A DNA stretch of 64,000 bases, from assembly GCF_012926525.1 (NCBI RefSeq), contig NZ_JABBNI010000047.1, forward strand, positions 124,001 through 188,000, written 5' to 3'. The stretch is from Clostridium muellerianum. GTDB lineage: Bacteria; Bacillota; Clostridia; Clostridiales; Clostridiaceae. Both the position numbers and the translations under genes were made by a program. Positions 1 through 10,464 of the stretch are shown piece after piece; positions within the stretch are counted from its first letter, which is position 1; the number at the start of each line of letters is the position of its first letter. The notes below the pieces were generated by a model. The model ran no database searches and was not told the origin of the DNA. It was given only the letters and a program-made list of their open reading frames with translations.

Positions 1-724
1 AAGTTAAAATTTGTCCGGAGGATGGGGAAATATTATTTTCCTGACATTCTGCAATGAATCCATTCATTCTATTTATACCCTGTAAATCATCAACTTTAAA
101 AATGCCCATTAGTTTTTTGTGACCTAATGATATAAGGTGATTTGTTGCCAGTTTTCCACCTTTAAAATCATCTGTGCGAAGACTAGGAACATTAATTTCA
201 GGATAAGAAGCGTTTATTGTTACAACAGGGACATTTTTAGATATTATGTTATTCAAGTATCCAATATTAGGGCTTTGATACGCACTTTTAGTTGGTTCTA
301 AAATAAGACCATCTATTTCATATGCCAGCAAGTTTTTTAGGTTAATGTTTTCAAACATAACATTGTTATTAGTGGAAGATAACAAAAGAGAATAAGATTC
401 AGAATAAAGAGTATCTTCCATACCTTTAATTATATTAGGGAAAATGTAGTTAGATATATGAGTTGTTAACACAGCCACATTTTTATAATTTTTAAGATTT
501 TCTCTATTTTCTGTCCAATCAGAAATATATATGCCACTTCCTTGCTTTTTATATAAATATTGCTTAGATACAAGATCACCTATAGCTTTTCTTATGGTGT
601 GTCTACTGACATTAAACATTTCCATAAGCTCTGATTCAGTTGGTATTTTTTCATGAGTTTTATATTTATCTGTATTGATCCAGTCAATAATGCTTTGTTC
701 TACTTCTTCATATTTGTATTTCAT
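1..724 (-). CDS. araR: AraR-type arabinose repressor (GntR/LacI chimera), 3' end cut by window
   Basis: DNA-binding repressor of arabinose genes. The minus-strand frame starts at ATG 722-724 behind an AGGAGAA ribosome site and stays open to the window edge, giving about 241 codons of an expected 360 or so. Residues 1-70 form a GntR winged helix (ESELMEMFNVSRHTIRKA region). From about residue 80 a LacI/periplasmic-binding-like effector domain begins (VAVLTTHISNYIFPN; later DGLILEPTKSA and HLISLGHKKL). It is divergent from the arabinose kinase gene, and GTACGTA sites lie in the shared intergenic region and before the phosphoketolase, as expected for an AraR that also controls itself. The GntR-LacI arrangement is that of Bacillus/Clostridium AraR; the ligand is inferred from context. 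Confidence 0.9.
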   Translation of the reverse strand, partial: MKYKYEEVEQSIIDWINTDKYKTHEKIPTESELMEMFNVSRHTIRKAIGDLVSKQYLYKKQGSGIYISDWTENRENLKNYKNVAVLTTHISNYIFPNIIKGMEDTLYSESYSLLLSSTNNNVMFENINLKNLLAYEIDGLILEPTKSAYQSPNIGYLNNIISKNVPVVTINASYPEINVPSLRTDDFKGGKLATNHLISLGHKKLMGIFKVDDLQGINRMNGFIAECQENNISPSSGQILT

Positions 725-819
725 TAGTTATTCTCCTGCAAAAAATAAATGTTTTTGTAAATATTATAGTATAAGTATTATACCACAAATATGCGTGTTT
801 ATAAACAATAGTATCAAAA

Positions 820-833
820 TTGGTACGTATAAA
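820..833. promoter_or_regulatory. Putative AraR operator upstream of araR
   Basis: Contains GGTACGTA (GTACGTA at 823-829) flanked by A/T. It lies about 95 bp upstream of the araR start and matches the core of the sites at 1129, 1161, 6730 and 6761. Autoregulation is inferred. Confidence 0.5.
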
Positions 834-851
834 TATAAAAGGTATTTTATA

Positions 852-1032
852 GAGGACAATTTATAGAGAACAGGGAAGGACAATTTTTTTTACTATACTA
901 TAAAGAATCTTTAATTAAATTTTTAATGAATTGTTCCACAAAACCAAGTACTGCAGGATTATATGGATCTAGAGATTCATTTGTATTAGCCCCAAATCAA
1001 CATTCACTATCAGCTGTCTTATATCAATTGTT
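852..1032. repeat. Decayed copy of the GGACA palindromic intergenic repeat
   Basis: The left part keeps AGAACAGGGAAGGACA followed by AAAGAATCTTTAATTAAATT. The right part keeps CATTCACTATCAGCTGTC and ATCAATTG. Order and spacing match the intact copies at 30124, 37783, 39246 and 44792, but both ends have drifted. It fills most of the araR-araK intergenic region. Confidence 0.5.
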
Positions 1033-1124
1033 TTTGCAAAAAAAGTTGAGCTATCAAATAATTTGTAACTATATTTAAGTCGAAATTTGAGGCAATTAAA
1101 TTAATTTAAAATATAATTAGGGAA

Positions 1125-1138
1125 ATAGGTACGTATCT
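1125..1138. promoter_or_regulatory. Putative AraR operator 1 of araK
   Basis: ATAGGTACGTATCT, with the core GTACGTA at 1129-1135, lies just upstream of the -35 box of the araK promoter. It forms a pair with the site at 1157-1172 (32 bp between cores). Confidence 0.6.
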
Positions 1139-1153
1139 TTTTAATTTTTATTA

Positions 1154-1182
1154 TTGACATGTACGTACATGCATGATATATT
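1154..1182 (+). promoter_or_regulatory. araK-araE-araD-araA promoter with AraR operator in the spacer
   Basis: Consensus -35 TTGACA (1154-1159), 17-bp spacer and -10 TATATT (1177-1182). The spacer holds the perfect 12-bp palindrome ATGTACGTACAT (1159-1170), so a repressor bound there would block RNA polymerase directly. No other convincing promoter is seen before araE or araD, so this one may serve the whole run. Confidence 0.75.
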
Positions 1183-1191
1183 TATTATAAA

Positions 1192-1205
1192 GAAACCGTT
1201 TACTA
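1192..1205. promoter_or_regulatory. Possible CcpA cre site
   Basis: Read on the minus strand, AGTAAACGGTTTCT matches the cre consensus TGNAARCGNWWWCA except at the two end positions. It lies between the -10 box and the araK ribosome site, a usual roadblock location. Short degenerate motif, low weight. Confidence 0.3.
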
Positions 1206-1229
1206 ATATTTTAAGAGGAGGTCATTCTA

Positions 1230-2834
1230 GTGACTATAAAAGATAAAAGAGTAGAAGAAATTGAAAATGGTAAGACATCACTAGGAATAGAGTTTGGTTC
1301 TACTCGTATTAAAGCTGTCCTTATTGGAAACGATTTTTCTCCGCTTGCTAGTGGCAGCTTTGAATGGGAGACAAGCTTAGAAAATGAAATTTGGACCTAT
1401 TCGCTAGAAGAAATTTGGAAGGGATTACAATATAGTTATCAAAAACTTTTTGCTGAGGTAAAAGAAAAATATGGAGTCACACTTTCAAAAGTTGGTTCAA
1501 TTGGATTTTCAGCAATGATGCATGGATATATGGCATTCGATAAACAAGGAGAACTACTTGTTCCTTTTAGAACTTGGCGTAATACCATGACAGAAGAAGC
1601 AGCGAAAAAGTTAACGGAATTATTCCAATTCAATATTCCTGAGAGATGGAGCATAGCTCATTTATATCAGGCTATTTTACATAAAGAACCTCATATTGAA
1701 AAACTTGATTTTTTAACTACCTTAGCTGGTTATATTCATTGGCAATTAACAGGTGAAAAGGTTTTGGGAATTTGTGATGCATCAGGAATGTTTCCAATTG
1801 ATATGAACACTCATAATTATGATGAACATATGTTAAAAGCCTTTAATCACTTACCAGAAGTTGAAAAATACTCATTAAATGTAGAAAGTCTTCTACCAAA
1901 AGTCTTATTAGCAGGAGAAAATGCCGGTGTGTTAACTGCAGAAGGCGCAAAAAAGCTTGATGTCAGCGGAAATCTTCAAAGTGGTATTCCAATATGTCCA
2001 CCTGAAGGGGATGCAGGTACAGGAATGGTTGCTACAAATTCAGTTGCACCACGTACAGGAAATATCTCTGCAGGTACATCAATTTTTGCTATGGTTGTTC
2101 TTGAAAAGCCACTTGAGAAAGTTCATACAGAAATTGATATGGTAACCACACCTACAGGAGACTTAGTGGGAATGGCTCATGCAAATAATGGTTATTCTGA
2201 TATAGATTCATGGGTAAATATCTTTCACGAATTTGCTGAAGCTATAAATGTGAAGATTCCAAAAGATCTTCTTTATATGGGACTTTATAGTCAAGTGTTT
2301 TTAGCTGATCCTGATTGTGGAGGAATTCTTGCATACAATTATTTTGCAGGTGAAAATATCACAGGTGTTTCAGAAGGTAGACCTATGGTTGTAAGAAAAC
2401 CAAAAAGTAAATTTAATTTACCAAACTTTATGAAAGCGCATCTCTTTACTTCCTTAGGAGCACTTAAAATTGGAATGGACATTCTTTTAAAGGATGAGGG
2501 TGTGAAGCTTGATAAATTACTTGGTCATGGTGGATTGTTTAAGACACCTATAGTAGGACAAGAAATAGTTGCTGCTGCAGTAAATACACCAGTATCAGTT
2601 ATGAAAACTGCAGGTGAAGGCGGTGCATGGGGAATTGCATTATTAGCTAGTTATTTGAAAAACAGAGAAGATGGTTCTACTTTGCCAGAATTTTTATCAA
2701 AAAAAGTTTTTGCAGGTTATGTAGCTGAAGAAGTAAAGCCTGAACAAAAAGAAGTTGATGGATTTGAACAATTTATGGATCGCTATAAAAAGGGAATTGC
2801 TATTGAAAAGGCAGCAGTGGAACATTTAATTTAA
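1230..2834 (+). CDS. araK: FGGY-family carbohydrate kinase, probable L-ribulokinase
   Basis: ATP-dependent kinase expected to phosphorylate L-ribulose in the cytosol, giving the substrate of AraD. The 534-residue protein has the FGGY phosphate motif at residues 19-31 ([13 protein letters not shown]), a second phosphate/hinge motif near 275 ([12 protein letters not shown]) and an adenosine motif near 430 (GHGGLFK). The start is GTG at 1230, nine bases after AGGAGG (1216-1221). It is the first gene behind the AraR-controlled promoter, followed by the symporter, epimerase and isomerase. The substrate comes from this context: the FGGY fold alone would also allow xylulose or another pentulose. It appears closer to the clostridial AraK form than to classical AraB. 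Confidence 0.85.
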   Translation: MTIKDKRVEEIENGKTSLGIEFGSTRIKAVLIGNDFSPLASGSFEWETSLENEIWTYSLEEIWKGLQYSYQKLFAEVKEKYGVTLSKVGSIGFSAMMHGYMAFDKQGELLVPFRTWRNTMTEEAAKKLTELFQFNIPERWSIAHLYQAILHKEPHIEKLDFLTTLAGYIHWQLTGEKVLGICDASGMFPIDMNTHNYDEHMLKAFNHLPEVEKYSLNVESLLPKVLLAGENAGVLTAEGAKKLDVSGNLQSGIPICPPEGDAGTGMVATNSVAPRTGNISAGTSIFAMVVLEKPLEKVHTEIDMVTTPTGDLVGMAHANNGYSDIDSWVNIFHEFAEAINVKIPKDLLYMGLYSQVFLADPDCGGILAYNYFAGENITGVSEGRPMVVRKPKSKFNLPNFMKAHLFTSLGALKIGMDILLKDEGVKLDKLLGHGGLFKTPIVGQEIVAAAVNTPVSVMKTAGEGGAWGIALLASYLKNREDGSTLPEFLSKKVFAGYVAEEVKPEQKEVDGFEQFMDRYKKGIAIEKAAVEHLI

Positions 2835-2922
2835 ATCAATGATAAATAAATACGGATTGAACTTGTAAAGTAGGAAAAAATAATAAATAGTGTTTAATTA
2901 ATTAGTAAGGGGGAAGATTACA

Positions 2923-4278
2923 ATGAAGAAAAAAGTATCGCCAGCATTAATTTACTTCTTTGGAGCCTTTGGAGGATTTATGTTTGGGTATGATATCGGA
3001 ATAATTAACGGTGCTTTACCTGGAATTAAGACAACGTGGCAAATTAATCCATGGCTAGAAGGAGCAATTACTTCTGGACTATTTGTAGGAGCTATGATTG
3101 GTGCTTCATTAATGGCTTCATTAGCAGATCGCTTTGGTCGTCGTAAGATGATTATGTGGAGTGCTATTGTATTTGCAATTGGTGCTATAGGATCTGCTAT
3201 TTCTAAGAGTACAAGCTTTTTAATTTTTGCTCGTATTATTTTAGGGGCAGCTGTAGGTGGTGCTTCAGCATTGGTTCCAATGTACATGGGAGAAATTAGT
3301 CCTGCTGAAACACGTGGAAAAATATCAGGACTAAATCAGTTAATGATAACAGTAGGAATGCTTATTGCATATGGTGTAAATTACGGATTCGCAAATGTAT
3401 TTGAAGGATGGAGATGGATGCTTGGTGGTGCTATGGTACCAGCTATGGTCCTTCTATTTGGAACATTCGTGTTACCAGAATCACCAAGATTCTTAGCCCG
3501 AATTGGAAAAAAGGAATTGGCACTAGAGGTGTTACAAACATTACGTTCTCCTGAAGAAGCTAAAACTGAATATCAGGAGATCATTAATTCAAAACATAAT
3601 GATTCAGGTTCATTTAAAGATTTATTTGGTAAAACAGCTTTACCTGCTGTAGTTGCAGGCTGTGGGTTAACACTATTACAGCAAATTCAAGGTGCAAATA
3701 CAATCTTTTATTACTCATCACAGATTCTAGAAAAGGTTTTTGGTTCAGCTATTGGTGGAGTTATTAGTACAGTTGGTATTGGTGTGGTTTTTGTATTAGC
3801 AACTGTTATAACATTAATGATTGTAGATAAATTTAAACGTCGTAGCCTATTTATGTCAGGATCTATTGGAATGGGAGCATGTCTATTATTGGTAGGATTA
3901 ATTTATCCTTCTGCTCAAGCTAATCATGCATGGGCAATGTGGACTGTATTCTTCTTTATCTGCTTGTATGTTGTTTTCTATGCATACTCTTGGGCTGCTG
4001 TTACATGGATTGTAGTTGGTGAATTGTTCCCAAGCAATGTTAGAGGAATTGCTACTGGTATTGCATCAACAGTAAACTGGTTTGGTAATATTTTAGTTGC
4101 TTTATTCTTCCCAATATTACTTCAAACAGTAGGTTTATCTGTAATATTCTTTGGTTTTGCTGCAATTTGTGTTATAGGATTCCTATTTGCAAAATATGTT
4201 CTTTATGAAACAAAGGGAAAATCATTAGAAGAAATTGAAACTTATCTTTACAATCGTTCTATTAAAAAGATTTCTTAA
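2923..4278 (+). CDS. araE: MFS sugar-proton symporter, probable arabinose importer
   Basis: A 451-residue inner-membrane transporter of the MFS sugar porter family with about 12 membrane segments. Family marks are DRFGRRK after TM2 (near residue 69), PESPRFL at the end of the N-terminal half (near 185) and GELFPSNVRG in the C-terminal half (near 366). The ATG at 2923 follows a GGGGGAAG ribosome site. Its place between the ribulokinase and epimerase/isomerase genes makes L-arabinose the likely substrate; xylose is a real alternative because clostridial symporters of this type can be annotated XylT. It probably shares the promoter at 1154. Confidence 0.85.
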   Translation: MKKKVSPALIYFFGAFGGFMFGYDIGIINGALPGIKTTWQINPWLEGAITSGLFVGAMIGASLMASLADRFGRRKMIMWSAIVFAIGAIGSAISKSTSFLIFARIILGAAVGGASALVPMYMGEISPAETRGKISGLNQLMITVGMLIAYGVNYGFANVFEGWRWMLGGAMVPAMVLLFGTFVLPESPRFLARIGKKELALEVLQTLRSPEEAKTEYQEIINSKHNDSGSFKDLFGKTALPAVVAGCGLTLLQQIQGANTIFYYSSQILEKVFGSAIGGVISTVGIGVVFVLATVITLMIVDKFKRRSLFMSGSIGMGACLLLVGLIYPSAQANHAWAMWTVFFFICLYVVFYAYSWAAVTWIVVGELFPSNVRGIATGIASTVNWFGNILVALFFPILLQTVGLSVIFFGFAAICVIGFLFAKYVLYETKGKSLEEIETYLYNRSIKKIS

Positions 4279-4321
4279 TTGTAATTACATGTTTATAAGA
4301 AATTGAAGAAGCATTTTATGC

Positions 4322-4357
4322 ATGATTACTACATTTAAAATAAAATGTAGTAATCAT
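4322..4357 (+). other. Perfect 15-bp hairpin between araE and araD
   Basis: ATGATTACTACATTT (4322-4336) and its exact reverse complement (4343-4357) are separated by six bases. There is no T-run after it, so it does not look like an intrinsic terminator. It lies 65 bp before the araD ribosome site, where it could act on mRNA stability or processing. Confidence 0.6.
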
Positions 4358-4444
4358 ACAGATATTATAGAAAAAAGAGATTAATGTTACGAAGAGTTCA
4401 AAACAAAATAAGTTGAAAAGTTTGTAACTAAGGAGGATTAATTT

Positions 4445-5143
4445 ATGCTAGAGGATTTGAAGAAAAGAGTACTAGAAGCTAATCTAATGCTTCCAAAGTA
4501 CGGCCTGGTTACATTAACCTGGGGTAATGTAAGTGGAATTGATCGTGAGAAGGGGTTAATAGTAATTAAGCCAAGTGGAGTTGAATATACAAATATGAAG
4601 GCTTCAGACATGGTTGTTGTAGATTTAGATGGCAATGTTGTAGAAGGTGATTTAAATCCTTCCAGTGATACGCCAACTCATATAGTTTTATATAAGAAAT
4701 TTACTGATATAAAAGGTGTTGTTCATACACATTCACCTTGGGCTACTTCATTTGCTCAAGCAGGAATTTGTATTAAAGCAGCAGGAACTACTCATGCAGA
4801 TTATTTTTATGGTGATATTCCTGTAACACCACAAATGACTGCAGGTGAAATAAATACAGAATATGAAAAACAGACAGGAGACGTCATTGTTAGGACTTTT
4901 AAAGATAATGATATTGATCCTAATAATGTACCAGCAGTATTAGTAAATGATCATGGTCCTTTTACTTGGGGAACAGATCCAGAAAATGCAGTACATAATG
5001 CACTAGTTTTGGAAGAAGTAGCAAAAATGACATATCATTCATTACAATTAAATCCTCATAATATCAGAATGAAGCAAGTTTTGCTGGACAAGCATTTTAA
5101 AAGAAAACATGGAAAAAACGCATATTATGGACAGAAAAAATAA
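4445..5143 (+). CDS. araD: L-ribulose-5-phosphate 4-epimerase
   Basis: Converts L-ribulose 5-phosphate to D-xylulose 5-phosphate, which the phosphoketolase encoded downstream can then cleave. At 232 residues it matches the family length (231 in E. coli). Class II aldolase/AraD marks are TWGNVSG (near residue 25), the zinc-binding [12 protein letters not shown] (near 94) and the later NDHGPF (near 168). The ATG at 4445 follows AAGGAGG. The stop is 19 bp before the preferred araA start, so the two are surely co-transcribed. Confidence 0.95.
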   Translation: MLEDLKKRVLEANLMLPKYGLVTLTWGNVSGIDREKGLIVIKPSGVEYTNMKASDMVVVDLDGNVVEGDLNPSSDTPTHIVLYKKFTDIKGVVHTHSPWATSFAQAGICIKAAGTTHADYFYGDIPVTPQMTAGEINTEYEKQTGDVIVRTFKDNDIDPNNVPAVLVNDHGPFTWGTDPENAVHNALVLEEVAKMTYHSLQLNPHNIRMKQVLLDKHFKRKHGKNAYYGQKK

Positions 5144-5162
5144 AAGAAGAGGGATGATTAAA

Positions 5163-6629
5163 ATGTTAAAAAATAAAAAATTAGAATTTTGGTTTGTAGT
5201 AGGAAGTCAACATTTATATGGAGAAGAAGCATTAGCTCAGGTTAAAAAGAATTCTGAAGAAATTATAAAATGTTTAAATGCAAGTGGAAAATTACCATAT
5301 CCTATTGTATTTAAAGCTTTAGCAACATCTGCTGATAAAATTACAAGTATTATGAAAGAAGTAAACTACAAAGATGAAGTAGCTGGTGTTATTACATGGA
5401 TGCATACTTTTTCACCTGCTAAAATGTGGATTGCTGGAACAAAATTATTACAAAAACCTTTATTACATTTAGCAACTCAATTTAATGAAAATATTCCTTG
5501 GAAAACAATAGATATGGATTATATGAACTTACATCAAAGTGCTCATGGTGATAGAGAATATGGATTCATCAATGCTAGATTAAATAAACATAATAAAGTA
5601 GTTGTAGGTTACTGGAAGAAAGATGACGTTCAAAAGCAAATTGCTGAATGGATGCAGGTAGCTGTAGGTTACATTTTAAGCCAGGATATCAAAGTTGCAC
5701 GTTTTGGTGATAATATGCGTAATGTTGCTGTTACTGAAGGAGATAAAATAGAAGCTCAAATTCAATTTGGATGGACAGTTGATTACTTTGGTATCGGTGA
5801 TTTAGTTGCTGAAATGGACAAAGTTTCAGAAAAACAGATTAATGATACTTATGAAGAATTTAAGAAACTTTACATAATGGAACCAGGCGAAAATGATCCT
5901 AAATTCTATGAAAAACAAGTAAAAGAACAAATAAAAATGGAAATTGCTTTACGTAACTTCTTAGATGCTGGTGGATATACAGCATTCACTACAAACTTTG
6001 AAGATTTATATGGTATGAAACAATTACCTGGACTTGCAGTTCAGCGTTTAAATGCTGAAGGTTACGGTTTTGCAGGTGAAGGAGATTGGAAAACTGCTGC
6101 ATTAAGCCGTTTAATTAAAATTATGACTAAGAACGAAAAAACTGGATTTATGGAAGACTATACTTATGAATTAAATACTGGTAGTGAAACAATTTTAGGT
6201 GCTCATATGTTAGAAGTAGATCCTACTCTTGCAGCAGATAAACCTAGAGTTGTTGTTAAACCATTAGGTATTGGTGGAAAAGAAGATCCTGCACGTTTAA
6301 TATTTAACGGAACAACTGGAGAAGGTATCACTATATCTATGCTTGATCTTGGAACACACTATCGTATGCTTATTAATGAAGTAACTGCTGTTGAAGCTGC
6401 TGAAGATACACCTAATTTACCTGTAGCTAAAATGGTATGGCAGCCACAGCCAAACTTTGCAGATGCTGTTAAAGCTTGGATTTATGCTGGCGGCGGACAT
6501 CATACTGTTCTTACTTTAGCTTTAACTTGTGAACAAGTTTATGATTGGGCTCGTATGGTTGGATTGGAAACAATTATAATAGATAAAAACACTAACTTAA
6601 GAGACCTTATTAAAGAAGTTTCAAGATAA
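5163..6629 (+). CDS. araA: L-arabinose isomerase
   Basis: Interconverts L-arabinose and L-ribulose, the first intracellular step. The N-terminus [18 protein letters not shown] is diagnostic, as are [13 protein letters not shown] and [10 protein letters not shown] further on. The reading frame extends upstream to 5109 inside araD, but the ATG at 5163 sits nine bases after AGAGGGA and gives the family's normal N-terminus, so 488 residues are annotated (496 in B. subtilis). The codons are markedly even and the gene shows no damage. It ends the ara run, before the hairpin at 6675. Confidence 0.95.
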   Translation: MLKNKKLEFWFVVGSQHLYGEEALAQVKKNSEEIIKCLNASGKLPYPIVFKALATSADKITSIMKEVNYKDEVAGVITWMHTFSPAKMWIAGTKLLQKPLLHLATQFNENIPWKTIDMDYMNLHQSAHGDREYGFINARLNKHNKVVVGYWKKDDVQKQIAEWMQVAVGYILSQDIKVARFGDNMRNVAVTEGDKIEAQIQFGWTVDYFGIGDLVAEMDKVSEKQINDTYEEFKKLYIMEPGENDPKFYEKQVKEQIKMEIALRNFLDAGGYTAFTTNFEDLYGMKQLPGLAVQRLNAEGYGFAGEGDWKTAALSRLIKIMTKNEKTGFMEDYTYELNTGSETILGAHMLEVDPTLAADKPRVVVKPLGIGGKEDPARLIFNGTTGEGITISMLDLGTHYRMLINEVTAVEAAEDTPNLPVAKMVWQPQPNFADAVKAWIYAGGGHHTVLTLALTCEQVYDWARMVGLETIIIDKNTNLRDLIKEVSR

Positions 6630-6674
6630 TTATTTAAAAGCTAGTATTAATGCTTATTATATTGTAAGAAAAAA

Positions 6675-6712
6675 TGACAACTATGGAATTTGTAATGAAT
6701 CCATAGTTGTCA
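6675..6712 (+). terminator. Hairpin after araA
   Basis: A 13-bp perfect stem, TGACAACTATGGA against TCCATAGTTGTCA, with a 12-base loop, 46 bp after the araA stop. It is followed by A7 then TATTTT rather than a clean T-run, so termination is plausible but may be incomplete, letting some transcripts reach the phosphoketolase. Confidence 0.55.
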
Positions 6713-6726
6713 AAAAAATATTTTAA

Positions 6727-6771
6727 CTTGTACGTATAAATAATTTAAAAAATGAAATACATACGTATAAA
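6727..6771. promoter_or_regulatory. Two putative AraR operators upstream of phosphoketolase
   Basis: GTACGTATAAAT (core 6730-6736) and ATACGTATAAAA (core 6761-6767) share the GTACGTA-type core of the araK sites and are 31 bp apart, nearly the 32-bp spacing seen there. They lie just before the likely xfp promoter region (6780-6815), tying the phosphoketolase to arabinose. Confidence 0.6.
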
Positions 6772-6875
6772 AATAAAACGCTTGTTATACATAATAAAAT
6801 GATAGATTACAATACAACATATATTATTTGTTAAACATAATAGCAAATGAAAAATTATAAATCAGGAGGATCATT

Positions 6876-9269
6876 ATGAAAATTATAACAACAAAAGAAC
6901 ATACAGATGAAGGAAATATTACACCAGAATATTTAAAAAAAGTAGATGCATATTGGCGTGCTGCTAATTATTTATCTGCAGCACAATTATATTTATTAGA
7001 CAATCCTTTACTTAAAGAACCTTTAAAGCCTGAACATTTAAAGGGAAAAGTAGTTGGACATTGGGGAACTATTCCTGGACAAAACTTTGTTTATGCTCAT
7101 TTAAATAGAGTTATAAAGAAGTATGATTTAGACATGATTTATGTTTCTGGACCAGGTCATGGTGGACAAGTTATGGTATCTAATTCTTATTTAGACGGAA
7201 CTTACAGTGAAGTTTACCCAAATGTTTCTCGTGATATCCCTGGATTAAAGAAACTATGTAAACAATTTTCTTTCCCAGGTGGAATTTCTAGTCACATGGC
7301 ACCTGAAACTCCTGGTTCTATACATGAAGGTGGAGAATTAGGTTATTCTTTAGCTCACTCATTTGGTGCAGTTTTTGATAATCCTAGTTTAATTACTGCT
7401 TGCGTTGTTGGTGATGGTGAATCTGAAACTGGTCCACTTGCTACTTCATGGCAAGCAAATAAATTTTTAAGTCCTATTACAGATGGTGCAGTACTTCCAA
7501 TATTGCATTTAAATGGTTACAAAATCAGTAATCCTACTATATTATCACGTATTCCTAATGAAGAATTGAAAAAGTTCTTTGAAGGAAATGGATGGAAACC
7601 TTATTTTGTAGAAGGTGAAGATCCTAATGTTATGCATAAGTTAATGGCTGATACACTTGATATAGTAACTGAAGAAATTCTTAGAATACAAGAAAATGCT
7701 CGTAAAAATAATGACGCTACTCGTCCTAAGTGGCCAATGATTGTTTTACGTACTCCAAAGGGCTGGACAGGTCCTAAGGTGGTTGATGGAGTTCCAAATG
7801 AAGGTTCTTTCCGTGCTCACCAGGTACCTCTTCCAGTAGACCGTTATCACACAGAACATTTAGATGATTTAGTAAAATGGTTAAAGAGCTATAAACCAGA
7901 AGAGTTATTTGATGAAAATGGTAGATTAGTTCCTGAACTTCAAGAATTAACTCCAAAGGGAAATAAGAGAATGGCATCAAATCCACATACAAACGGTGGT
8001 TTATTATTAAAGGAACTTCGTACTCCTGATTTTCGTGATTATGCTGTAGATGTACCTACTCCAGGAGCTACTACTTCACAGGATATGATTGAACTTGCAA
8101 AATACCTACGTGATGTAGTTAAATTAAATGAAGAAAATCGTAACTTCCGTATCTTTGGACCAGATGAAACTATGTCCAATCGTTTATGGGCATTATTTGA
8201 AGGAACTAAACGTCAATGGTTACCAGAAATAAAGGAACCTAATGATGAATTCTTAGCTCATGATGGAAGAATTGTAGACTCAATGCTTAGCGAACATTTA
8301 TGTGAAGGTTGGTTAGAAGGATACTTATTAACTGGACGTCATGGTTTCTTTTCAAGCTATGAAGCTTTCCTTCGTATTGTAGATTCTATGATTACTCAAC
8401 ATGGAAAATGGTTAAAAGTAACTTCAGAACTTCCTTGGAGAAAAGATATAGCTTCTTTAAATTTAATAGCTACATCTAATGTATGGCAGCAGGATCACAA
8501 TGGTTATACTCACCAAGATCCAGGTTTACTTGGTCATATAGTAGACAAGAAACCAGAAATAGTTAGAGCTTATTTACCAGCTGATGCTAATACTCTACTT
8601 GCTGTTTTTGATCACTGTCTTCATACTAAACATAAAATCAACGTATTAGTTACATCAAAACATCCAAGACAGCAATGGTTAACTATGGAACAAGCTGTTA
8701 AGCATGTAGAACAGGGTGCTAGTATTTGGGACTTTGCAAGCAATGATCAGGGACAAGAACCTGATGTAGTTATAGGTACTTGTGGTGATACACCAACTTT
8801 AGAAGGTTTAGCAGCAGTTACAATTTTACGTGAACATTTACCAGAGCTTAAAATTCGTTTTGTAAATGTAGTAGATATGATGAAATTAATGCCTAAAAAT
8901 GAACACCCACATGGATTAAGTGAAGAAGATTATGATACATTATTTACAAAGGATAAGCCAATTATATTTGCTTTCCATGGTTATGCTCATTTAGTTAATC
9001 AGTTAACTTATTATCGTGCTAATCATAACTTACATGTTCATGGTTATCAAGAAGAAGGTACAATTACAACTCCATTTGATATGAGAGTTCAGAATAAATT
9101 AGACAGATTTAATCTCGTAAAAGATGTAGTACAAAATTTACCTCAACTTGGAAACCGAGGAGCACATCTTATTCAATTAATGAACGACAAATTAGTTGAA
9201 CATAACAAATACATTCGTGATTTTGGTGAAGATCTTCCTGAAATCACTAAATGGCAGTGGCATGTATAA
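6876..9269 (+). CDS. xfp: Xylulose-5-phosphate/fructose-6-phosphate phosphoketolase
   Basis: Thiamine-diphosphate enzyme that splits xylulose 5-phosphate with phosphate into acetyl phosphate and glyceraldehyde 3-phosphate, giving pentoses a route that bypasses transketolase/transaldolase. The 797 residues match the family. Motifs in order: [11 protein letters not shown] (near 61), GPGHGG (near 93), the TPP-binding GDGESETGP (near 179), and the C-terminal pair of [14 protein letters not shown] and SKHPRQQW. The ATG at 6876 follows AGGAGG. AraR-like sites upstream and its place after araA indicate arabinose control. Whether fructose 6-phosphate is also used cannot be read here. Confidence 0.95.
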   Translation: MKIITTKEHTDEGNITPEYLKKVDAYWRAANYLSAAQLYLLDNPLLKEPLKPEHLKGKVVGHWGTIPGQNFVYAHLNRVIKKYDLDMIYVSGPGHGGQVMVSNSYLDGTYSEVYPNVSRDIPGLKKLCKQFSFPGGISSHMAPETPGSIHEGGELGYSLAHSFGAVFDNPSLITACVVGDGESETGPLATSWQANKFLSPITDGAVLPILHLNGYKISNPTILSRIPNEELKKFFEGNGWKPYFVEGEDPNVMHKLMADTLDIVTEEILRIQENARKNNDATRPKWPMIVLRTPKGWTGPKVVDGVPNEGSFRAHQVPLPVDRYHTEHLDDLVKWLKSYKPEELFDENGRLVPELQELTPKGNKRMASNPHTNGGLLLKELRTPDFRDYAVDVPTPGATTSQDMIELAKYLRDVVKLNEENRNFRIFGPDETMSNRLWALFEGTKRQWLPEIKEPNDEFLAHDGRIVDSMLSEHLCEGWLEGYLLTGRHGFFSSYEAFLRIVDSMITQHGKWLKVTSELPWRKDIASLNLIATSNVWQQDHNGYTHQDPGLLGHIVDKKPEIVRAYLPADANTLLAVFDHCLHTKHKINVLVTSKHPRQQWLTMEQAVKHVEQGASIWDFASNDQGQEPDVVIGTCGDTPTLEGLAAVTILREHLPELKIRFVNVVDMMKLMPKNEHPHGLSEEDYDTLFTKDKPIIFAFHGYAHLVNQLTYYRANHNLHVHGYQEEGTITTPFDMRVQNKLDRFNLVKDVVQNLPQLGNRGAHLIQLMNDKLVEHNKYIRDFGEDLPEITKWQWHV

Positions 9270-9300
9270 TTGTTAACAGATTGATATAATGATAAATTAG

Positions 9301-9341
9301 GGACTATTATACTAAGAGATTAGTATAATAGTTCCATTTTT
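9301..9341 (+). terminator. Intrinsic terminator after xfp
   Basis: A long AT-rich stem GGACTATTATACTAA / TTAGTATAATAGTTCC with a four-base loop and one bulged T, then ATTTTT. It starts 32 bp after the xfp stop. Confidence 0.75.
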
Positions 9342-9387
9342 GCAAAAATAGAATTATTTTCAAATATGATATGAGGAGATGGATAAT

Positions 9388-10425
9388 ATGGTTCAAAATG
9401 AGCTATTTGGATATGTTGGAAAAAAAGAAATTCAAAAGTATACTATGGTAAATAGTAATGGAATGAAGGTTTCTTGTATTTCATATGGAGCTAAATTAAC
9501 AGAAATTATTGTACCAGATAAACAGGGAAACTTATCAAATGTTTTATTAGGTTTTGATAATTTAGATAGTTATTTAAAAGATAGAAGTATGTTTTTAGGA
9601 GCAGCAATAGGAAGAGTTGGTGGTCGTATAGGTAATGGTAAATTTCAAATTAAAGATAATTTATATAAAGTTCCAACTAATGAAGGAGAAAACACACTAC
9701 ATGGTGGGGAAAACGGTTTCGATACATTAATATGGAATAGTGAAATCGAAGAATCTAAAGACGATACCAGCATAATTTTTTATAGAACAATAAAATCCGA
9801 AGAAGATGGTTTTCCAGCAAACTTGCAGGTGAAAATAATATATACACTTAATAATAATGATGAAGTTCTAATTACTTTTAAGGGTATAGCCGATGATTAT
9901 ACACTTTTTAATCCTACAATTCATTCATATTTTAATTTAAATAATGATTTTAGCAAATTGTTATCGGGACATACATTACAAATTAATGCAGATAGTTATA
10001 CTGAACTTGCTGATGATTTAGTACCAACTGGTAAATTAAATGATGTGTCTGCAACACCATTAGATTTTAGAGCACAGAAAGATCTGTCACAGGCAATTAA
10101 AGATGTAAAAAAACATTTTGAAATAAGTGGTATTGATCATCCTTTTAAGGTGGATAACAGTGCAAATATAGCAACTTTAATTAATCATGAGACAGGTAGA
10201 CGTCTTGATATTGAGTCAAATCGTAACGGATTAGTAGTTTATACTCTTAATGTTGTAGATCAAGTTTGGAATGTTCAAAATAAGAAAGTATTGCCTGAAT
10301 TTGGAGTAGCTCTAGAAGCGCAGACATTACCTGATTCAATACATCATAAAAACTTTGGAGATATAGTATTGCAGCCAAATAAGGAAGAGGAATATTACAT
10401 AAAATATAAATTTACTATGGTATAG
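9388..10425 (+). CDS. Aldose 1-epimerase (mutarotase)
   Basis: GalM-type enzyme interconverting alpha and beta anomers of aldoses such as arabinose, galactose or glucose. Features are AAIGRVGGRIGNG, NTLHGGENGFD (catalytic-pocket histidine near residue 102), HSYFNL (near 180) and a C-terminal ALEAQTLPDSIHHKNFGD containing the conserved glutamate. An in-frame ATG at 9379 directly abuts GAGGAG, so the ATG at 9388, nine bases further, is preferred (345 residues). It follows the xfp terminator and is the last gene of the arabinose block; placement suggests a pentose substrate, but the family is broad. Confidence 0.88.
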   Translation: MVQNELFGYVGKKEIQKYTMVNSNGMKVSCISYGAKLTEIIVPDKQGNLSNVLLGFDNLDSYLKDRSMFLGAAIGRVGGRIGNGKFQIKDNLYKVPTNEGENTLHGGENGFDTLIWNSEIEESKDDTSIIFYRTIKSEEDGFPANLQVKIIYTLNNNDEVLITFKGIADDYTLFNPTIHSYFNLNNDFSKLLSGHTLQINADSYTELADDLVPTGKLNDVSATPLDFRAQKDLSQAIKDVKKHFEISGIDHPFKVDNSANIATLINHETGRRLDIESNRNGLVVYTLNVVDQVWNVQNKKVLPEFGVALEAQTLPDSIHHKNFGDIVLQPNKEEEYYIKYKFTMV

Positions 10426-10464
10426 AAAATTAAATACATTGCGACGTAAAGTTAAGGTGTAGTA

